Notes: generated by a model not told the origin, from the sequence alone. A DNA stretch of 56,816 nt from an uncultured Rivibacter sp. (GCA_946480925.1 CAMLLU010000034.1:1-56816); one strand, 5' to 3'; positions 1-8,582 are shown, numbered from the stretch's first letter. Program-made: numbers and translations.

Positions 1-124
1 TGGCGCTGTTGATGCGCAGGCCCGAAGACAGGCGCGAGATCGCCGTGTTCAGGTCGTTCTGCGTCTTCGACGCATTGCGCTGTGCAACCAGCGAAGCGGT
101 GTTGGTGTTGATCGTCAAGCCCAT
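1..124 (-). CDS. fliC: Flagellin, 5' end only (second copy)
   Basis: Only the first 41 codons lie in the window; the gene runs off the left edge. The start ATG is at 124-122 and the protein begins MGLTINTNTASLVAQRNASK, the conserved flagellin N-terminal D0 helix. Residues 13-41 match the neighbouring full-length flagellin downstream of codon 13, and 85 bases at 1-85 are identical to 1702-1786. It therefore arose by tandem duplication or is being kept identical by gene conversion. As a flagellin it would be exported by the flagellar type III apparatus and polymerise into the filament. Identification is secure for the visible part; its length and intactness cannot be judged. Confidence 0.93.
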   Translation of the reverse strand, partial: MGLTINTNTASLVAQRNASKTQNDLNTAISRLSSGLRINSA

Positions 125-152
125 GGTGACAAGACCTGCGTCTTATGGGCTG

Positions 153-179
153 TTTTCGGTTGTTGGCCAGCGTGTTTGA
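153..179 (-). promoter_or_regulatory. Possible weak sigma-28 promoter of second flagellin
   Basis: On the minus strand TCAAA, a 15-base spacer and CCGAAAA lie about 30 bases upstream of the flagellin start at 124. This resembles the FliA consensus (TAAAG/TCAAG, spacer, CCGATAA) but with mismatches in both boxes. It is much weaker than the sites at 2071 and 3652, so the call is tentative. Confidence 0.35.
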
Positions 180-225
180 GGGGTGCAAGACCACCGTTAC
201 AACGACAACGCATTCCCAACCAGGC

Positions 226-261
226 AAAAGAAAAGCCCCGCGACCCGAAAGGTCGCGGGGC
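226..261 (-). terminator. Rho-independent terminator of flagellin gene
   Basis: A perfect 10-bp GC-rich stem (236-245 with 251-260, CGAAA/TTTCG loop) is followed on the minus strand by CTTTTCTTTT. It lies between the two flagellin genes, just after the repeat that follows the stop codon of the full-length flagellin, so it should end that transcript. Confidence 0.85.
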
Positions 262-272
262 TGCCCAGAGTA

Positions 273-349
273 GACGCCGCGGATCCGGCTCTGCCGGTCC
301 GCCAGCGTCGCCCCCTTGAGGGGAGCACCGGGAGGCGCTACGGGGGTGG
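273..349 (+). repeat. Dispersed intergenic repeat, copy 1
   Basis: About 76 bp containing GCGGATCCGGCTCTGCCGGT, then CGCCCCCTTGAGGGG and a terminal CTACGGGGGTGG. It has internal dyads (CCGG-CCGG and CCCCTTGAGGGG). Three further copies lie at 2786-2861, 4608-4684 (both inverted relative to this one) and 16176-16251. This copy begins right at the flagellin stop codon and precedes its terminator. It behaves like a REP/BIME-type element placed at gene 3' ends. Confidence 0.85.
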
Positions 350-1825
350 TCAGCGCAGGAGGGAGAGAACGCCCTGGGGCAGCTGGTTGGCCTGGGCGAT
401 CATGGCCGTGCCGGCCTGCTGCAGGACCTGGGCACGCGACAGGGCGGCGGTTTCCTTGGCGAAGTCGGCGTCCTGGATGCGGCTGCGCGAGGCGGCCAGG
501 TTCTCGCTGGTGGTCTGCAGGTTGGCGATCGTGGTTTCGAAGCGCGACTGCAGGGCGCCCAGCTTGGCGCGTTCGCTGTTGATGAAGGTCAGCGCCGAGT
601 CCACCGTCTTCAGGGCCTCGCTGGCCTTGGAGAAGGTCGACACGTCGAGGTCCGACACCTTGTTCAGCGTGGAAGCGCCATCGGCGAACGCGTCGGTCGC
701 GACGGCCGTCGAGTTGTCGATCGCGAAGGACTTGTCGGAGTCCAGCGTGATGTAGCCGCTGGTCAGCGTGTTGTCGGCGGTCGTGTCGGCGGTCAGCGTG
801 GCGGCGGCACCGACGAAGTTGCCGTCGGCGTCGAGCTTGCGCACCGTCACGGCACCGGCGTTGGCCACGGTCGTGTCGGCCACGCGGATGTCGTTGCCGG
901 TGGCGCTGGTCAGCACCACGGCCGTGCCGGCCGTGTTCAGCGCGGCGGTCACGCCGGTCTTCGAGGTCTGCTCGTTGATGGCGGACACAGCGGCCGACAG
1001 GCCGTCGGCGGTGGCAGAGGCCGACAGCGTGAAGGCCACGGTCTGGTCGGTGCCGTTGTCCGAACGCAGGTTCAGCGAGTAGGAACCGGCAGCGCCGAAG
1101 GCCAGGTTCACCTCGGTGCGCGCGGCGGCCGTCACGCCGGTGTCGCCCTTCACCGCGTTGATGTTGGCGGCGATGTCCTTGGCGGTCTGGTTGGCGGCCA
1201 CGGTCACGGCCTTGCTGCCCAGCGCGCCGTTGATCGTCAGGGTGGCGCCGGTCACGCCGTTGGCACCCCAGGCCGCGGCGGCGGTGGCGGAGCCATCGGC
1301 CTCGATCTGGTTGTTGCCGTAGACGCTGGTGCGCACGTTGGCGGTGGTGGCGGTGATGGTCTGGTTGGCGTTGGCGCCGACCTGGAACTGCTGGGTGCCG
1401 AAGGTGCCGTCGAGCAGTTTCTGGCCGTTGAACTCGGTGGTGGTGGAGATGCGGTCGAGCTCGGAGACCAGCTGCGAGACTTCCTGCTGCAGGGCCTGGC
1501 GGTCGCTGGCGCTGTTGGAGGCGTTGGCCGACTGCACGGCCAGCTCACGCACACGCTGCAGGATGTTGCCTGCGGACTGCAGGGCGCCTTCAGCGGTCTG
1601 GGCCAGCGAGATGCCGTCGTTGGCGTTGCGCGCTGCCTGGTTCAGGCCGCGGATCTGCGAGGTGAAGCGCTCGGAAATGGCCAGGCCGGCGGCATCGTCC
1701 TTGGCGCTGTTGATGCGCAGGCCCGAAGACAGGCGCGAGATCGCCGTGTTCAGGTCGTTCTGCGTCTTCGACGCATTGCGCTGTGCCGTCAGCGACGAGA
1801 TGTTGGTGTTGATGGTCATGCTCAT
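350..1825 (-). CDS. fliC: Flagellin (filament protein), 491 aa
   Basis: Structural subunit of the flagellar filament, exported by the flagellar type III system. The N-terminal D0/D1 region (about residues 1-170: [20 protein letters not shown]... with the conserved [18 protein letters not shown] segment) and the C-terminal D1/D0 region (about 395-491, ending in [10 protein letters not shown]) are classical. The middle, about residues 175-390, is Ala/Thr/Val-rich and longer than a minimal flagellin, as expected for the variable surface domains D2/D3. ATG at 1825 matches the start of the neighbouring copy (MGLTINTN); an in-frame ATG two codons later is possible. A sigma-28 promoter lies about 245 bases upstream, leaving a long untranslated leader. 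Confidence 0.97.
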   Translation of the reverse strand: MSMTINTNISSLTAQRNASKTQNDLNTAISRLSSGLRINSAKDDAAGLAISERFTSQIRGLNQAARNANDGISLAQTAEGALQSAGNILQRVRELAVQSANASNSASDRQALQQEVSQLVSELDRISTTTEFNGQKLLDGTFGTQQFQVGANANQTITATTANVRTSVYGNNQIEADGSATAAAAWGANGVTGATLTINGALGSKAVTVAANQTAKDIAANINAVKGDTGVTAAARTEVNLAFGAAGSYSLNLRSDNGTDQTVAFTLSASATADGLSAAVSAINEQTSKTGVTAALNTAGTAVVLTSATGNDIRVADTTVANAGAVTVRKLDADGNFVGAAATLTADTTADNTLTSGYITLDSDKSFAIDNSTAVATDAFADGASTLNKVSDLDVSTFSKASEALKTVDSALTFINSERAKLGALQSRFETTIANLQTTSENLAASRSRIQDADFAKETAALSRAQVLQQAGTAMIAQANQLPQGVLSLLR

Positions 1826-2070
1826 GATCGCGAACCTTTCAGTCTCTCTGTAGAGGGTTGACTCCCGGCAAGAGCGCCGGCATTGCCAAGCTGGTGGACA
1901 CCCGTCCTGCCAGCCATGCCCGCCAAGTTGCTGTGCGGCTCCTTGTCAGGCTGCGCCCGGCGACAGTCATGGGATGCAAGACGCGAAGTGCGAAAAAGGT
2001 AGTCACTCTGGTCGTTCATCCGCCGGCTACTCCGGACCACGGTTTCGATTGCTCGTCGCCGTTGGGAGGG

Positions 2071-2098
2071 TTATCGGGTCGCGGTTGAAAAAACTTTA
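2071..2098 (-). promoter_or_regulatory. Sigma-28 (FliA) promoter of flagellin
   Basis: On the minus strand TAAAG, then 16 bases, then CCGATAA: an essentially perfect FliA promoter. The predicted transcription start is about 240 bases upstream of the flagellin ATG at 1825. No other good reading frame lies in that interval, so it is probably a long 5' leader. Confidence 0.88.
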
Positions 2099-2454
2099 GG
2101 CCTGTTTGTCAAGCGTCAACTGCGTGAAGTAGTTGTGCTGACGGATGGCGCGGCAGGACCAACACAGTCTTATCGACCCTGCGCTGCGCAACTTGAGCGG
2201 CAGCCGTGTAACAGCGTCGTGTAACGGGCGGCCGATCCAAAGCCGTGAAATAGCTGGCATTTCCAGTGCTCCTGTAGGAATTTGCCTGACAGGGGGTGCA
2301 GGAAAAGAGGGACTCAAGGCACAGAACGCAACTGATGTTGTCAGCGTGTATCGGCTTCTAAAGTTCGCTTCACGGTGAACGCGAAAGCAGCACCGCAAAG
2401 ACGAGACAGATCTACCGAACGAAACACAACACACCGCACTAGGAGAACAGCAGC
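2099..2454 (+). other. flhDC upstream region
   Basis: A 356-bp stretch between the flagellin promoter and flhD with no convincing gene. It should hold the flhDC promoter, but I cannot assign -35/-10 boxes with confidence. A clear Shine-Dalgarno sequence AGGAG at 2440-2444 precedes the flhD ATG. Confidence 0.5.
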
Positions 2455-2778
2455 ATGAACGCCGACCAGATCCTGATGGAAATCCGCGAAGCCAATCTTT
2501 CCTACCTGATGCTCGCGCAAAGCCTGATCCGCGCCGACCGCGAACAGGCCCTGTTCCGCCTGGGTGTCTCGGAAGAGACGGCCGATCTGATCAACGTGCT
2601 GAGCCCGGCCCAGATGATGAAGGTGGCCTCCGGCAACACGCTGCTGTGCCGCATGCGCGTGGACGACGACATGGTGTGGGGCCTGCTGACCAACCACGGC
2701 AAGACCGCCTCCAACGACAGCGTCGCCCGCCTGCACGCCAGCATCCTGATGGCCGGCCGCCATCAAGAAGCGGCCTGA
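2455..2778 (+). CDS. flhD: Flagellar master regulator subunit FlhD
   Basis: One half of the FlhD4C2 activator that turns on class II flagellar genes with sigma-70. The 107-aa length is typical, and the hallmark segments EIREANLSYLMLAQ, a central FRLG and MKVAS near residue 62 are present. The start ATG has an AGGAG Shine-Dalgarno 10 bases upstream. flhC follows after a 119-bp gap that holds a dispersed repeat, so the two subunits are probably co-transcribed across the repeat. Confidence 0.97.
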   Translation: MNADQILMEIREANLSYLMLAQSLIRADREQALFRLGVSEETADLINVLSPAQMMKVASGNTLLCRMRVDDDMVWGLLTNHGKTASNDSVARLHASILMAGRHQEAA

Positions 2779-2785
2779 ATCCTCT

Positions 2786-2861
2786 CACCCCCGTAGCGCC
2801 TTCGGCGCACCCCCTCAAGGGGGCGGCGCTGGCGAACCGGCGAAGCCGGATCCGCGGCGCC
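2786..2861 (-). repeat. Dispersed intergenic repeat, copy 2 (flhD-flhC)
   Basis: Inverted copy of the element at 273-349: CACCCCCGTAGCGCC, then CCCCCTCAAGGGGG, then GGCGAAGCCGGATCCGCGGC. It begins 7 bases after the flhD stop codon. Its hairpin potential lies inside the flhDC transcript and could tune the FlhD:FlhC ratio. Confidence 0.88.
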
Positions 2862-2897
2862 CACTGGAACGCGACTTACTAGATTGTTGGAACTGAC

Positions 2898-3434
2898 ATG
2901 CGCAACAAGAGCATCCTCACCGAAGCCAAGCAGATCGAACGTGCCGTCACGCTGATCCAGCTGGGCGCCCGCTTGCAGGTGCTGGAGTCGGAAACCGATC
3001 TGTCGTACGAGCGCCTGCTGCGCCTGTACAAGGAAGTCTCCGGCAAGTCGCCGTCGAAGGGCCAACTGCCTTTCTCGACCGACTGGTTCATGACCTGGCA
3101 GCCCAACATCCACGCGTCTCTCTTCCTCAACATCCACGAATACCTGAACAAGGTGGCCGAGATGGACGAGATCGACGTGGTGATCAAGGCCTACCGCCTG
3201 TACCTCGAGCAGACCCAGGCCCAGGGCCTGGAGCCGCTGCTGTCCATCACCCGCGCCTGGCGCCTGGTGAAGTTCGTGGACAACGGCATGCTGACCATGA
3301 CCCCGTGCAACAAGTGCGGCGGCCATTTCGTCACGCATCCGCACGAAACCGCCAAGCACTTCACCTGCGGCCTGTGCAACCCCCCGGCTCGTGCCGGCAA
3401 GGGCAAGGCGGCCGGTGCGATCCAGATGCATTGA
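2898..3434 (+). CDS. flhC: Flagellar master regulator subunit FlhC
   Basis: DNA-binding partner of FlhD in the FlhD4C2 class II flagellar activator. The 178-aa protein starts MRNKSILTEAKQIERAV and carries the FlhC zinc site near residues 138-161 (CNKCGG...HFTCGLC, four Cys). The basic C-terminal tail is usual in betaproteobacterial FlhC. It is followed by a strong terminator at 3555. Together with flhD this is the top of the flagellar hierarchy that controls fliA and hence the sigma-28 promoters in this window. Confidence 0.97.
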   Translation: MRNKSILTEAKQIERAVTLIQLGARLQVLESETDLSYERLLRLYKEVSGKSPSKGQLPFSTDWFMTWQPNIHASLFLNIHEYLNKVAEMDEIDVVIKAYRLYLEQTQAQGLEPLLSITRAWRLVKFVDNGMLTMTPCNKCGGHFVTHPHETAKHFTCGLCNPPARAGKGKAAGAIQMH

Positions 3435-3554
3435 ACGAACCAATTTCAGTTTTCCGCGGCCCGTCCGAAGACGAGGCCAGCGACAGGAATGTTTTCTCCG
3501 GCTGTTGTTTGCTTGTAGTCTCCTCCTGGCACACCAAGATGGTGAGTGCTTTTG

Positions 3555-3583
3555 AACGGGTCCTTCGGGGCCCGTTTTCTTTT
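3555..3583 (+). terminator. Rho-independent terminator after flhDC
   Basis: Stem ACGGGTCC (3556-3563) pairs with GGGCCCGT (3568-3575) around a TTCG tetraloop and runs into TTTCTTTT. It separates the flhDC transcript from the sigma-28-driven motA transcript. Confidence 0.9.
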
Positions 3584-3651
3584 GCGTGCCGGGTTTGGGT
3601 GGGCACAGCCCCGCTGTTTCGCCGATCGCACGCGCAGCTTCCGTTCGACAC

Positions 3652-3679
3652 TCAAGTCGCTTGGGCCCCGCGCCGATAA
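3652..3679 (+). promoter_or_regulatory. Sigma-28 (FliA) promoter of motAB
   Basis: TCAAG, a 16-base spacer and CCGATAA, a near-perfect FliA promoter, 68 bases upstream of the motA ATG. It makes motA-motB, and probably cheY-cheZ, class III flagellar genes. Confidence 0.9.
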
Positions 3680-3746
3680 GAGCAGCAAACTTTGGCGGCC
3701 GGCCTGACCCGGCTGCATTCCCCGGCAGGGAACGGAAAGAACTCAG

Positions 3747-4607
3747 ATGTTCGTCATCATTGGATTCGTTGTGGCGCTCGGTTGCGTGTTCGGCGTGTTC
3801 GTCGTGCACGGGGGCAACATCAGCGTGGTGCTGAAGGCATTGCCGTTCGAGATGATCACCATCATGGGCGCGGCCGTCGGCGCTTTCATCGCGACCAACC
3901 AGCCCAAGGTGCTGAAGGCCGCGATCGGCGGCCTGGCTTCGTGCTTCAAGGGCTCCAAGTACAGCAAGGCGCGCTACATGGAACTCATGGCGCTGCTGTA
4001 CGACCTGCTGCAGAAGGCACGCAAGGAAGGCCTCATGTCCATCGAGAAGGACGTGGAGGAGCCGCACAACTCGTCGCTCTTCAAGAAGTACGCCACCGTG
4101 GGCAGCGACCACCACGTGGTCGAGTTCATCACCGACTACCTGCGCATGATGGTCTCGGGCAACCTCAACGCCCACGAGATCGAAAGCCTCATGGACAGCG
4201 AGATCGACACGCACCACCACGAGGCCCATGCGCCCGCGGCGGCGCTGCAGCGCCTGGCGGGCGGCCTGCCGGCCTTCGGCATCGTGGCGGCCGTGCTGGG
4301 CGTGGTCAACACCATGGGTTCGGTGGGCCAGCCGCCCGCCGTGCTGGGCGGCATGATCGGCTCGGCGCTCGTGGGCACCTTCCTCGGCATCCTGCTGTCC
4401 TACGGCATCTTCGAGCCGCTGGCCGGCCTGCTGGAGCAGAAGATCGACGAAGGCACGAAGGAGCTGCAGTGCATCAAGACCACGCTGCTGGCTTCGATGC
4501 AGGGCTATGCGCCGCAGATCGCGGTGGAGTTCGGCCGCAAGGTGCTGTATTCGACCGAGCGTCCGAGCTTCAGCGAGCTCGAAGGCCACGTCAAAGGCAA
4601 GAAATGA
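3747..4607 (+). CDS. motA: Flagellar stator protein MotA
   Basis: Inner-membrane stator subunit that, with MotB, forms the proton channel driving flagellar rotation. The 286-aa length fits MotA. Two N-terminal membrane segments (MFVIIGFVVALGCVFGVFVV and about 30-55) are followed by a large cytoplasmic loop with charged residues. Two C-terminal segments follow (around LAGGLPAFGIVAAVLGVVNT and GTFLGILLSYGIFEPL), the latter holding the conserved Pro of the channel. A dispersed repeat starts at the base after the stop codon and separates it from motB. Confidence 0.96.
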   Translation: MFVIIGFVVALGCVFGVFVVHGGNISVVLKALPFEMITIMGAAVGAFIATNQPKVLKAAIGGLASCFKGSKYSKARYMELMALLYDLLQKARKEGLMSIEKDVEEPHNSSLFKKYATVGSDHHVVEFITDYLRMMVSGNLNAHEIESLMDSEIDTHHHEAHAPAAALQRLAGGLPAFGIVAAVLGVVNTMGSVGQPPAVLGGMIGSALVGTFLGILLSYGIFEPLAGLLEQKIDEGTKELQCIKTTLLASMQGYAPQIAVEFGRKVLYSTERPSFSELEGHVKGKK

Positions 4608-4684
4608 CCCACCCCCGTAGCGCCTTCGGCGCTCCCCCTCAAGGGGGCGCCGCCAGCGGACCGGCGAAGCCGGATCCGCGGCGT
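4608..4684 (-). repeat. Dispersed intergenic repeat, copy 3 (motA-motB)
   Basis: Same element and orientation as the copy at 2786. It starts at the base after the motA stop: CACCCCCGTAGCGCC, CCCCCTCAAGGGGG, GGCGAAGCCGGATCCGCGGC. It lies 70 bp before motB, inside what should be a single motAB transcript. Confidence 0.88.
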
Positions 4685-4753
4685 CTGCCTGGCAATGCCT
4701 TTTGCATGCGTCGCCTCCCTCGCGATGGCGGCGCAAAGCACTAGGAGGCAGCC

Positions 4754-5686
4754 ATGGCCGGTGACGCGAAGAAGCTCCAACCGATCATCGTCAAGAAGAT
4801 CAAGAAGGGCGGCCATGCCCACCATGGCGGCGCCTGGAAGATCGCCTATGCCGACTTCGTGACGGCGATGATGGCCTTCTTCCTGCTGATGTGGCTGCTG
4901 GGCTCCACCACCGACGGCGACCGCAAGGGCATCCAGGACTACTTCAACAGCCCGCTGAAGGTGGGCATGTTCGGCGGTACGGGCGCGGGCGACGCGTCGT
5001 CCATCGTCAAGGGCGGCGGCACCGACCTCACCAAGAGCTCGGGGCAGATGAAGCGTGCCACCAACGAGTCCGACAAGAACAAGCCTTACGACCCCAACGA
5101 GGTGCGCAAGCTGCAGGCGGCCGCCGAGGCCGAGCGGCTGAAGGCGCTCAAGAACAAGGTCGAGATGGTGCTGGCAGCCGACCCGCGCTGGAAGGAGATG
5201 CAGTCGCAAGTGCGACTGGACCTCACCCGCGACGGCCTGCGCATCCAGATCGTCGACGACCAGAACCGGCCGATGTTCGACAGCGGCTCGGCCGTGGTGA
5301 AGCCCTACATGCGAGACCTGTTGCGCACCATTGGCAACATGCTCACCGAAGTGCCCAACAAGCTCACGCTCGAGGGCCACACCGATGCACAGCCCTTCAG
5401 CTCGGGCGAGCGCGGCTACAGCAACTGGGAGCTGTCGGCCGACCGCGCCAATGCCTCGCGCCGCGAGCTGCTGGCCGGCGGCCTGGCCGATGCCAAGGTA
5501 TTGCGTGTGCAGGGCCTGGCCGCCAGCGTGCCGTTCGACAAGAACGACCCGCTGAGCCAGGTGAACCGCCGCATCAGCATCATCGTGATGAACCGCGAGG
5601 CCGAAGACCGCTTCTTTGGCACCATGCCCGAAGTCACGGTCGGCAGCGAGGCAGCTGCCTCAAGTCCGGTCGGTGCCGTCCGATAA
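4754..5686 (+). CDS. motB: Flagellar stator protein MotB
   Basis: Stator partner of MotA that anchors the proton channel to peptidoglycan. The 310-aa protein starts with a basic cytoplasmic tail (residues 1-25, KKIKKGGHAHHGG) and a single membrane helix (about 30-52). That helix contains the proton-accepting Asp34 in AYADFVTAMMAFF. The C-terminal OmpA/MotB domain (about 150-285) has LTLEGHTDAQPF and a basic QVNRRISIIV segment for peptidoglycan binding. An AGGAGG Shine-Dalgarno lies at 4743-4748. cheY follows after 54 bp. Confidence 0.97.
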   Translation: MAGDAKKLQPIIVKKIKKGGHAHHGGAWKIAYADFVTAMMAFFLLMWLLGSTTDGDRKGIQDYFNSPLKVGMFGGTGAGDASSIVKGGGTDLTKSSGQMKRATNESDKNKPYDPNEVRKLQAAAEAERLKALKNKVEMVLAADPRWKEMQSQVRLDLTRDGLRIQIVDDQNRPMFDSGSAVVKPYMRDLLRTIGNMLTEVPNKLTLEGHTDAQPFSSGERGYSNWELSADRANASRRELLAGGLADAKVLRVQGLAASVPFDKNDPLSQVNRRISIIVMNREAEDRFFGTMPEVTVGSEAAASSPVGAVR

Positions 5687-5740
5687 AGCACCAGATTCCT
5701 TTTCAACCTTCTGCCTGCCTGCCAACGAGGTTTAACCAAC

Positions 5741-6130
5741 ATGAGCACAGCTGACCTCAAGTTCCTGATCGTCGACGACTTTTCCACGATGCGCCGCATC
5801 GTGCGCGGCCTGCTCAAGGAAATGGGCTGCAACAACGCCGAAGAGGCCGAAGACGGTGTGGTCGCGCTGAACATGCTGCGCACCACCAAGTTCGACTTCG
5901 TGGTGAGCGACATCAACATGCCCAACATGAACGGCTTCGAGCTGCTCAAGAGCATCAAGGCCGACGAAAGCCTGAAGCACCTGCCGGTGCTCATGGTCAC
6001 CGCCGAAGCCCGCAAGGAAGACATCGTGCTCGCGGCCCAGTCGGGCGCGGCCGGCTACATCGTCAAGCCCTTCACGAAAGCGACGCTGGAAGAGAAGGTG
6101 CAGAAGATCATGCAGAAGATCGCTGCATGA
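5741..6130 (+). CDS. cheY: Chemotaxis response regulator CheY
   Basis: Single-domain receiver that, when phosphorylated by CheA, binds the flagellar switch (FliM) and changes rotation. All canonical residues are visible at the enterobacterial numbering: acidic pair D12/D13, phospho-acceptor Asp57 in VVSDINMPN, Thr87 in LMVTAEARK and Lys109 in YIVKPFT. The 129-aa length is typical. It is followed 28 bp later by its phosphatase gene cheZ. Confidence 0.97.
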   Translation: MSTADLKFLIVDDFSTMRRIVRGLLKEMGCNNAEEAEDGVVALNMLRTTKFDFVVSDINMPNMNGFELLKSIKADESLKHLPVLMVTAEARKEDIVLAAQSGAAGYIVKPFTKATLEEKVQKIMQKIAA

Positions 6131-6158
6131 AGGCCAAGGACGACGGAAGGCAAACGAC

Positions 6159-6791
6159 ATGAAGATGGATGAACTCGCCGGCCTCACGCCGCAGATGGCC
6201 GCACAAGCGTCACCGGAAATCTTTCAGCAGCTGGGCACCATCACGCGCCAGCTGCACGACACGCTGGAGCAACTGGGCGTGATGCCCAAGCTTCAGGTCG
6301 CGGCAGACAACCTGCCCGACGCGCGCAGCCGCCTCAACTACATCGCCATCAAGACGGCCGATGCCGCCAACAAGGTGCTCAACCTGGTGGACTCGGCCAA
6401 GGCCGAACACCGGTACATCGCCGACGAGACCCGCCGCATGGCCGCTGCCATCGTGGCCGACCCGGTGAAGGCCGTGGCCTCGGGTTCGGTGATGAACTTC
6501 GTGGGTGACGTGGAAGAGCGCACCAAGCGCATCGACACCCACCTCACCGACATCATGATGGCGCAGGACTTCCACGACCTCACCGGTCAGGTGGTCGCCA
6601 AGGTGGTGACGCTGGCCACCGAGCTGGAAGACAGCCTCGTGAAGCTGCTGGTGCAGGCTGCGCCGCCCGAGCAGGCACACAAGGTGGAAGCCCAGTTGCT
6701 CAACGGCCCCGTGGTCAATCCCGAAGGTCGCACTGATGTCGTGACGAACCAGGGCGAGGTGGACGACCTGCTCGCCAGCCTCGGCTTCTAG
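6159..6791 (+). CDS. cheZ: CheY-P phosphatase CheZ
   Basis: Removes phosphate from CheY and so resets the flagellar switch. The 210-aa protein is largely helical. It contains the CheZ active-site segment MMAQDFHDLTGQVVAKVV (catalytic Gln in LTGQV, acidic residues before it) and ends in the CheY-binding peptide VDDLLASLGF. It directly follows cheY in the same operon. A terminator at 6818 closes the unit. Confidence 0.96.
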   Translation: MKMDELAGLTPQMAAQASPEIFQQLGTITRQLHDTLEQLGVMPKLQVAADNLPDARSRLNYIAIKTADAANKVLNLVDSAKAEHRYIADETRRMAAAIVADPVKAVASGSVMNFVGDVEERTKRIDTHLTDIMMAQDFHDLTGQVVAKVVTLATELEDSLVKLLVQAAPPEQAHKVEAQLLNGPVVNPEGRTDVVTNQGEVDDLLASLGF

Positions 6792-6817
6792 GCCGATAGG
6801 CGGCACAACCCCAGAAC

Positions 6818-6851
6818 GAAACGGCGACCGCAAGGTTGCCGTTTGTTTTTC
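6818..6851 (+). terminator. Rho-independent terminator after cheZ
   Basis: AAACGGCGACC pairs with GGTTGCCGTTT (one G-T pair) across a GCAA tetraloop and is followed by GTTTTT. It begins about 26 bases after the cheZ stop codon. Confidence 0.88.
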
Positions 6852-6995
6852 CTCGCCGTCTGTCGTTTCTGCTTGTGCGCTGCACTGACGGCTGACGGCT
6901 GACGCACCGCTTCGCGTTCGTGCGGGCGCCTTCGCATTCCTGAGGCTCGTCCAGCCCCTGGCTTCCACACTGGTGTCCATAGCCAGGAGAACGCA

Positions 6996-7508
6996 ATGGT
7001 GCTCAACGAGGTCCTGATGATTGCCGGCGGCAGCGCAGCGGTCGCTGCCACAGCCCAGTGGTGGGTCGGCCGCGGTATTCACCGCAGTGCGGTGGCGGCC
7101 TTGAAGAAACGCCATGCGCAGGCGCAGCAGGAAGCGGCCGAGTTGCTCGGGCAGTGCCGTCAGCAGATCACCCAGCTCAAGGGCGAACTGGCCTCCTCGG
7201 CCGAAAAGACCAAGCAGGTCCGCGAAGCCGCATTGAAGGTGATCGCGAACCGCCCCGCCCGGGAGGCCGACGAGTCACCAAGGGCGCGTGGCTGGCGAGA
7301 TACCGACGGCTTCGTCGCCACGCAGCAGCACGAAGACGTGTACCCCCGCCATGGGTTTGCTCGCACCACCGTGATGGAAGACATTCCCCCGGCTTACGGC
7401 CGCGGCTTTGCGGAGACCGTGGCAGAAGAGTGGCACCGACTGCCGCTGGGCCGGCCCGGCCTGGCCCCAGCGCGCAGAGCCTTTGCCTGGGAAGGCGTGA
7501 ACGTTTGA
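6996..7508 (+). CDS. Hypothetical membrane-anchored coiled-coil protein
   Basis: The 170-aa product has a clear AGGAG Shine-Dalgarno 8 bases before its ATG. A hydrophobic N-terminus (residues 3-24, NEVLMIAGGSAAVAATAQWW) could anchor it in the membrane. Residues 30-85 are Ala/Gln/Glu/Lys-rich with heptad spacing, suggesting a coiled coil. The rest is low-complexity, rich in Arg, Pro and Glu. I recognise no family. It sits after the chemotaxis terminator and before the minus-strand accessory genes. A role near the flagellar base is possible but only from position. Confidence 0.7.
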   Translation: MVLNEVLMIAGGSAAVAATAQWWVGRGIHRSAVAALKKRHAQAQQEAAELLGQCRQQITQLKGELASSAEKTKQVREAALKVIANRPAREADESPRARGWRDTDGFVATQQHEDVYPRHGFARTTVMEDIPPAYGRGFAETVAEEWHRLPLGRPGLAPARRAFAWEGVNV

Positions 7509-7546
7509 GCGGGCCCTGGCCTGCCGCGCATCAGAGAACAAACAAG

Positions 7547-8077
7547 TCAGGCTGTGGCGTACAGCTGCAGCGGCTCGTCGGAATGGGGCAGCGTGATCGT
7601 GCGCTCGAAGCGCAGCCCGATCTTCTCGAGCAGGCGAATCGACGGGTGGTTGTGTGCCACCGTGATGGCCACCACCCGAGGCAGCCGCAGTACTTCGCGC
7701 GCATGTGCCATGCAGGCTGATGCGGCCTCGTGCGCATAGCCCTGAGAGCCATGCCGCGCCAGGAAGGCGAAGCCGATGTCCACGTCGTCGAGCTCGTCGC
7801 GCTTGATGAGCCCGCAAATGCCCAGCGGCTCCTCGTCGGCCCTGCGCTGCACCAGCCATAACCCGAAGCCCACACGCTCGTACATCGCCATGGGGCCCTG
7901 CACGATGTAGCGCCGCGCGTCTTCGAGCGAGCGCACGCCCTTGTCGCCAATGAAGCGCAGCCAACCGGGCTCGTTCAGCAACTCGAGGATGAAGGCATCG
8001 TCGCCCTCGGTCAGCCGGCGCAGCGACAGGCGCGCGGTGTCGAGCTCCCTGGCTGCAGCTTCAATGGGTGTAGACAT
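7547..8077 (-). CDS. GNAT N-acetyltransferase (RimJ/RimL type)
   Basis: A 176-aa acetyltransferase of the ribosomal-protein-alanine acetyltransferase fold. The N-terminal LDTARLSLRRLTEGDDAFIL is the typical opening. The acetyl-CoA site appears as FAFLARHGSQGYAHEAASA (residues about 100-120), and the late HNHPSIRLLEKIGLRFE strand-helix is diagnostic. Its substrate cannot be told. It overlaps the upstream DUF1993-like gene by 17 bases, so the two are translated together. Confidence 0.88.
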   Translation of the reverse strand: MSTPIEAAARELDTARLSLRRLTEGDDAFILELLNEPGWLRFIGDKGVRSLEDARRYIVQGPMAMYERVGFGLWLVQRRADEEPLGICGLIKRDELDDVDIGFAFLARHGSQGYAHEAASACMAHAREVLRLPRVVAITVAHNHPSIRLLEKIGLRFERTITLPHSDEPLQLYATA

Positions 8078-8582
8078 GGAAGCCGTCGTAGTCGCCCTTG
8101 CCCAGCCCCACGCCCAGGTGCCGCAGGATCGCGTAGGCCGTGGTCACGTGGAAGAAGAAATTGGGCAGCGCGTATTGCATGAGGAACGCGCGACCGGGCA
8201 GCTCAACCGCCTCCAGCCCCGCCTGGCTGGTGAGCGGCCGATCTTCGGCACCCTGCATGCGTTCGGGCGTGAGGTCACGCAAGAACGTGAGCGTGTCGGC
8301 GATGCGTGCCCGCAGCCCTTCGAAGCTCTCTTCTGGGTCGCCCCAGTCCGGCACCGGCAGGCCCGCCAGCGGCGCGCAGGCGCGCAAGGCAAAGCCGGCG
8401 GCGATCTGCACCTGCTTGAACAGCGGGTACATCGTGGGTGACAGCCGCGCCTGCAGCACGGCGCTTGGGTGCAGGCCGTGGCCGGCGGCATGGCGCTCGC
8501 CCAGTTCCAGCATCGAAGACAGCTGGCCGAGATACCGCGTGAACACCGGCACCGAGGCTTCATGGAGGGTGAGCTGGCTCAT
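8061..8582 (-). CDS. DUF1993-family protein
   Basis: About 173 aa, starting MSQLTLHEASVPVFTRYL, the usual beginning of DUF1993 proteins, a DinB-like four-helix bundle family of unknown function. The sequence is mostly helical, with a conserved FFFHVTTAYAILRHLGVGLGKGDY near the C-terminus. I take the ATG at 8582 because AAAGGA lies 8 bases upstream; an in-frame ATG at 8588 is the alternative. It is co-transcribed with the GNAT gene downstream and probably with the GFA gene 19 bases upstream. Confidence 0.82.
   Translation of the reverse strand: MSQLTLHEASVPVFTRYLGQLSSMLELGERHAAGHGLHPSAVLQARLSPTMYPLFKQVQIAAGFALRACAPLAGLPVPDWGDPEESFEGLRARIADTLTFLRDLTPERMQGAEDRPLTSQAGLEAVELPGRAFLMQYALPNFFFHVTTAYAILRHLGVGLGKGDYDGFHVYTH

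Noticed and set aside
2763..4736. A 657-codon minus-strand frame across flhC and motA
   Set aside because: Opposes two certain flagellar genes and includes two copies of an intergenic repeat.
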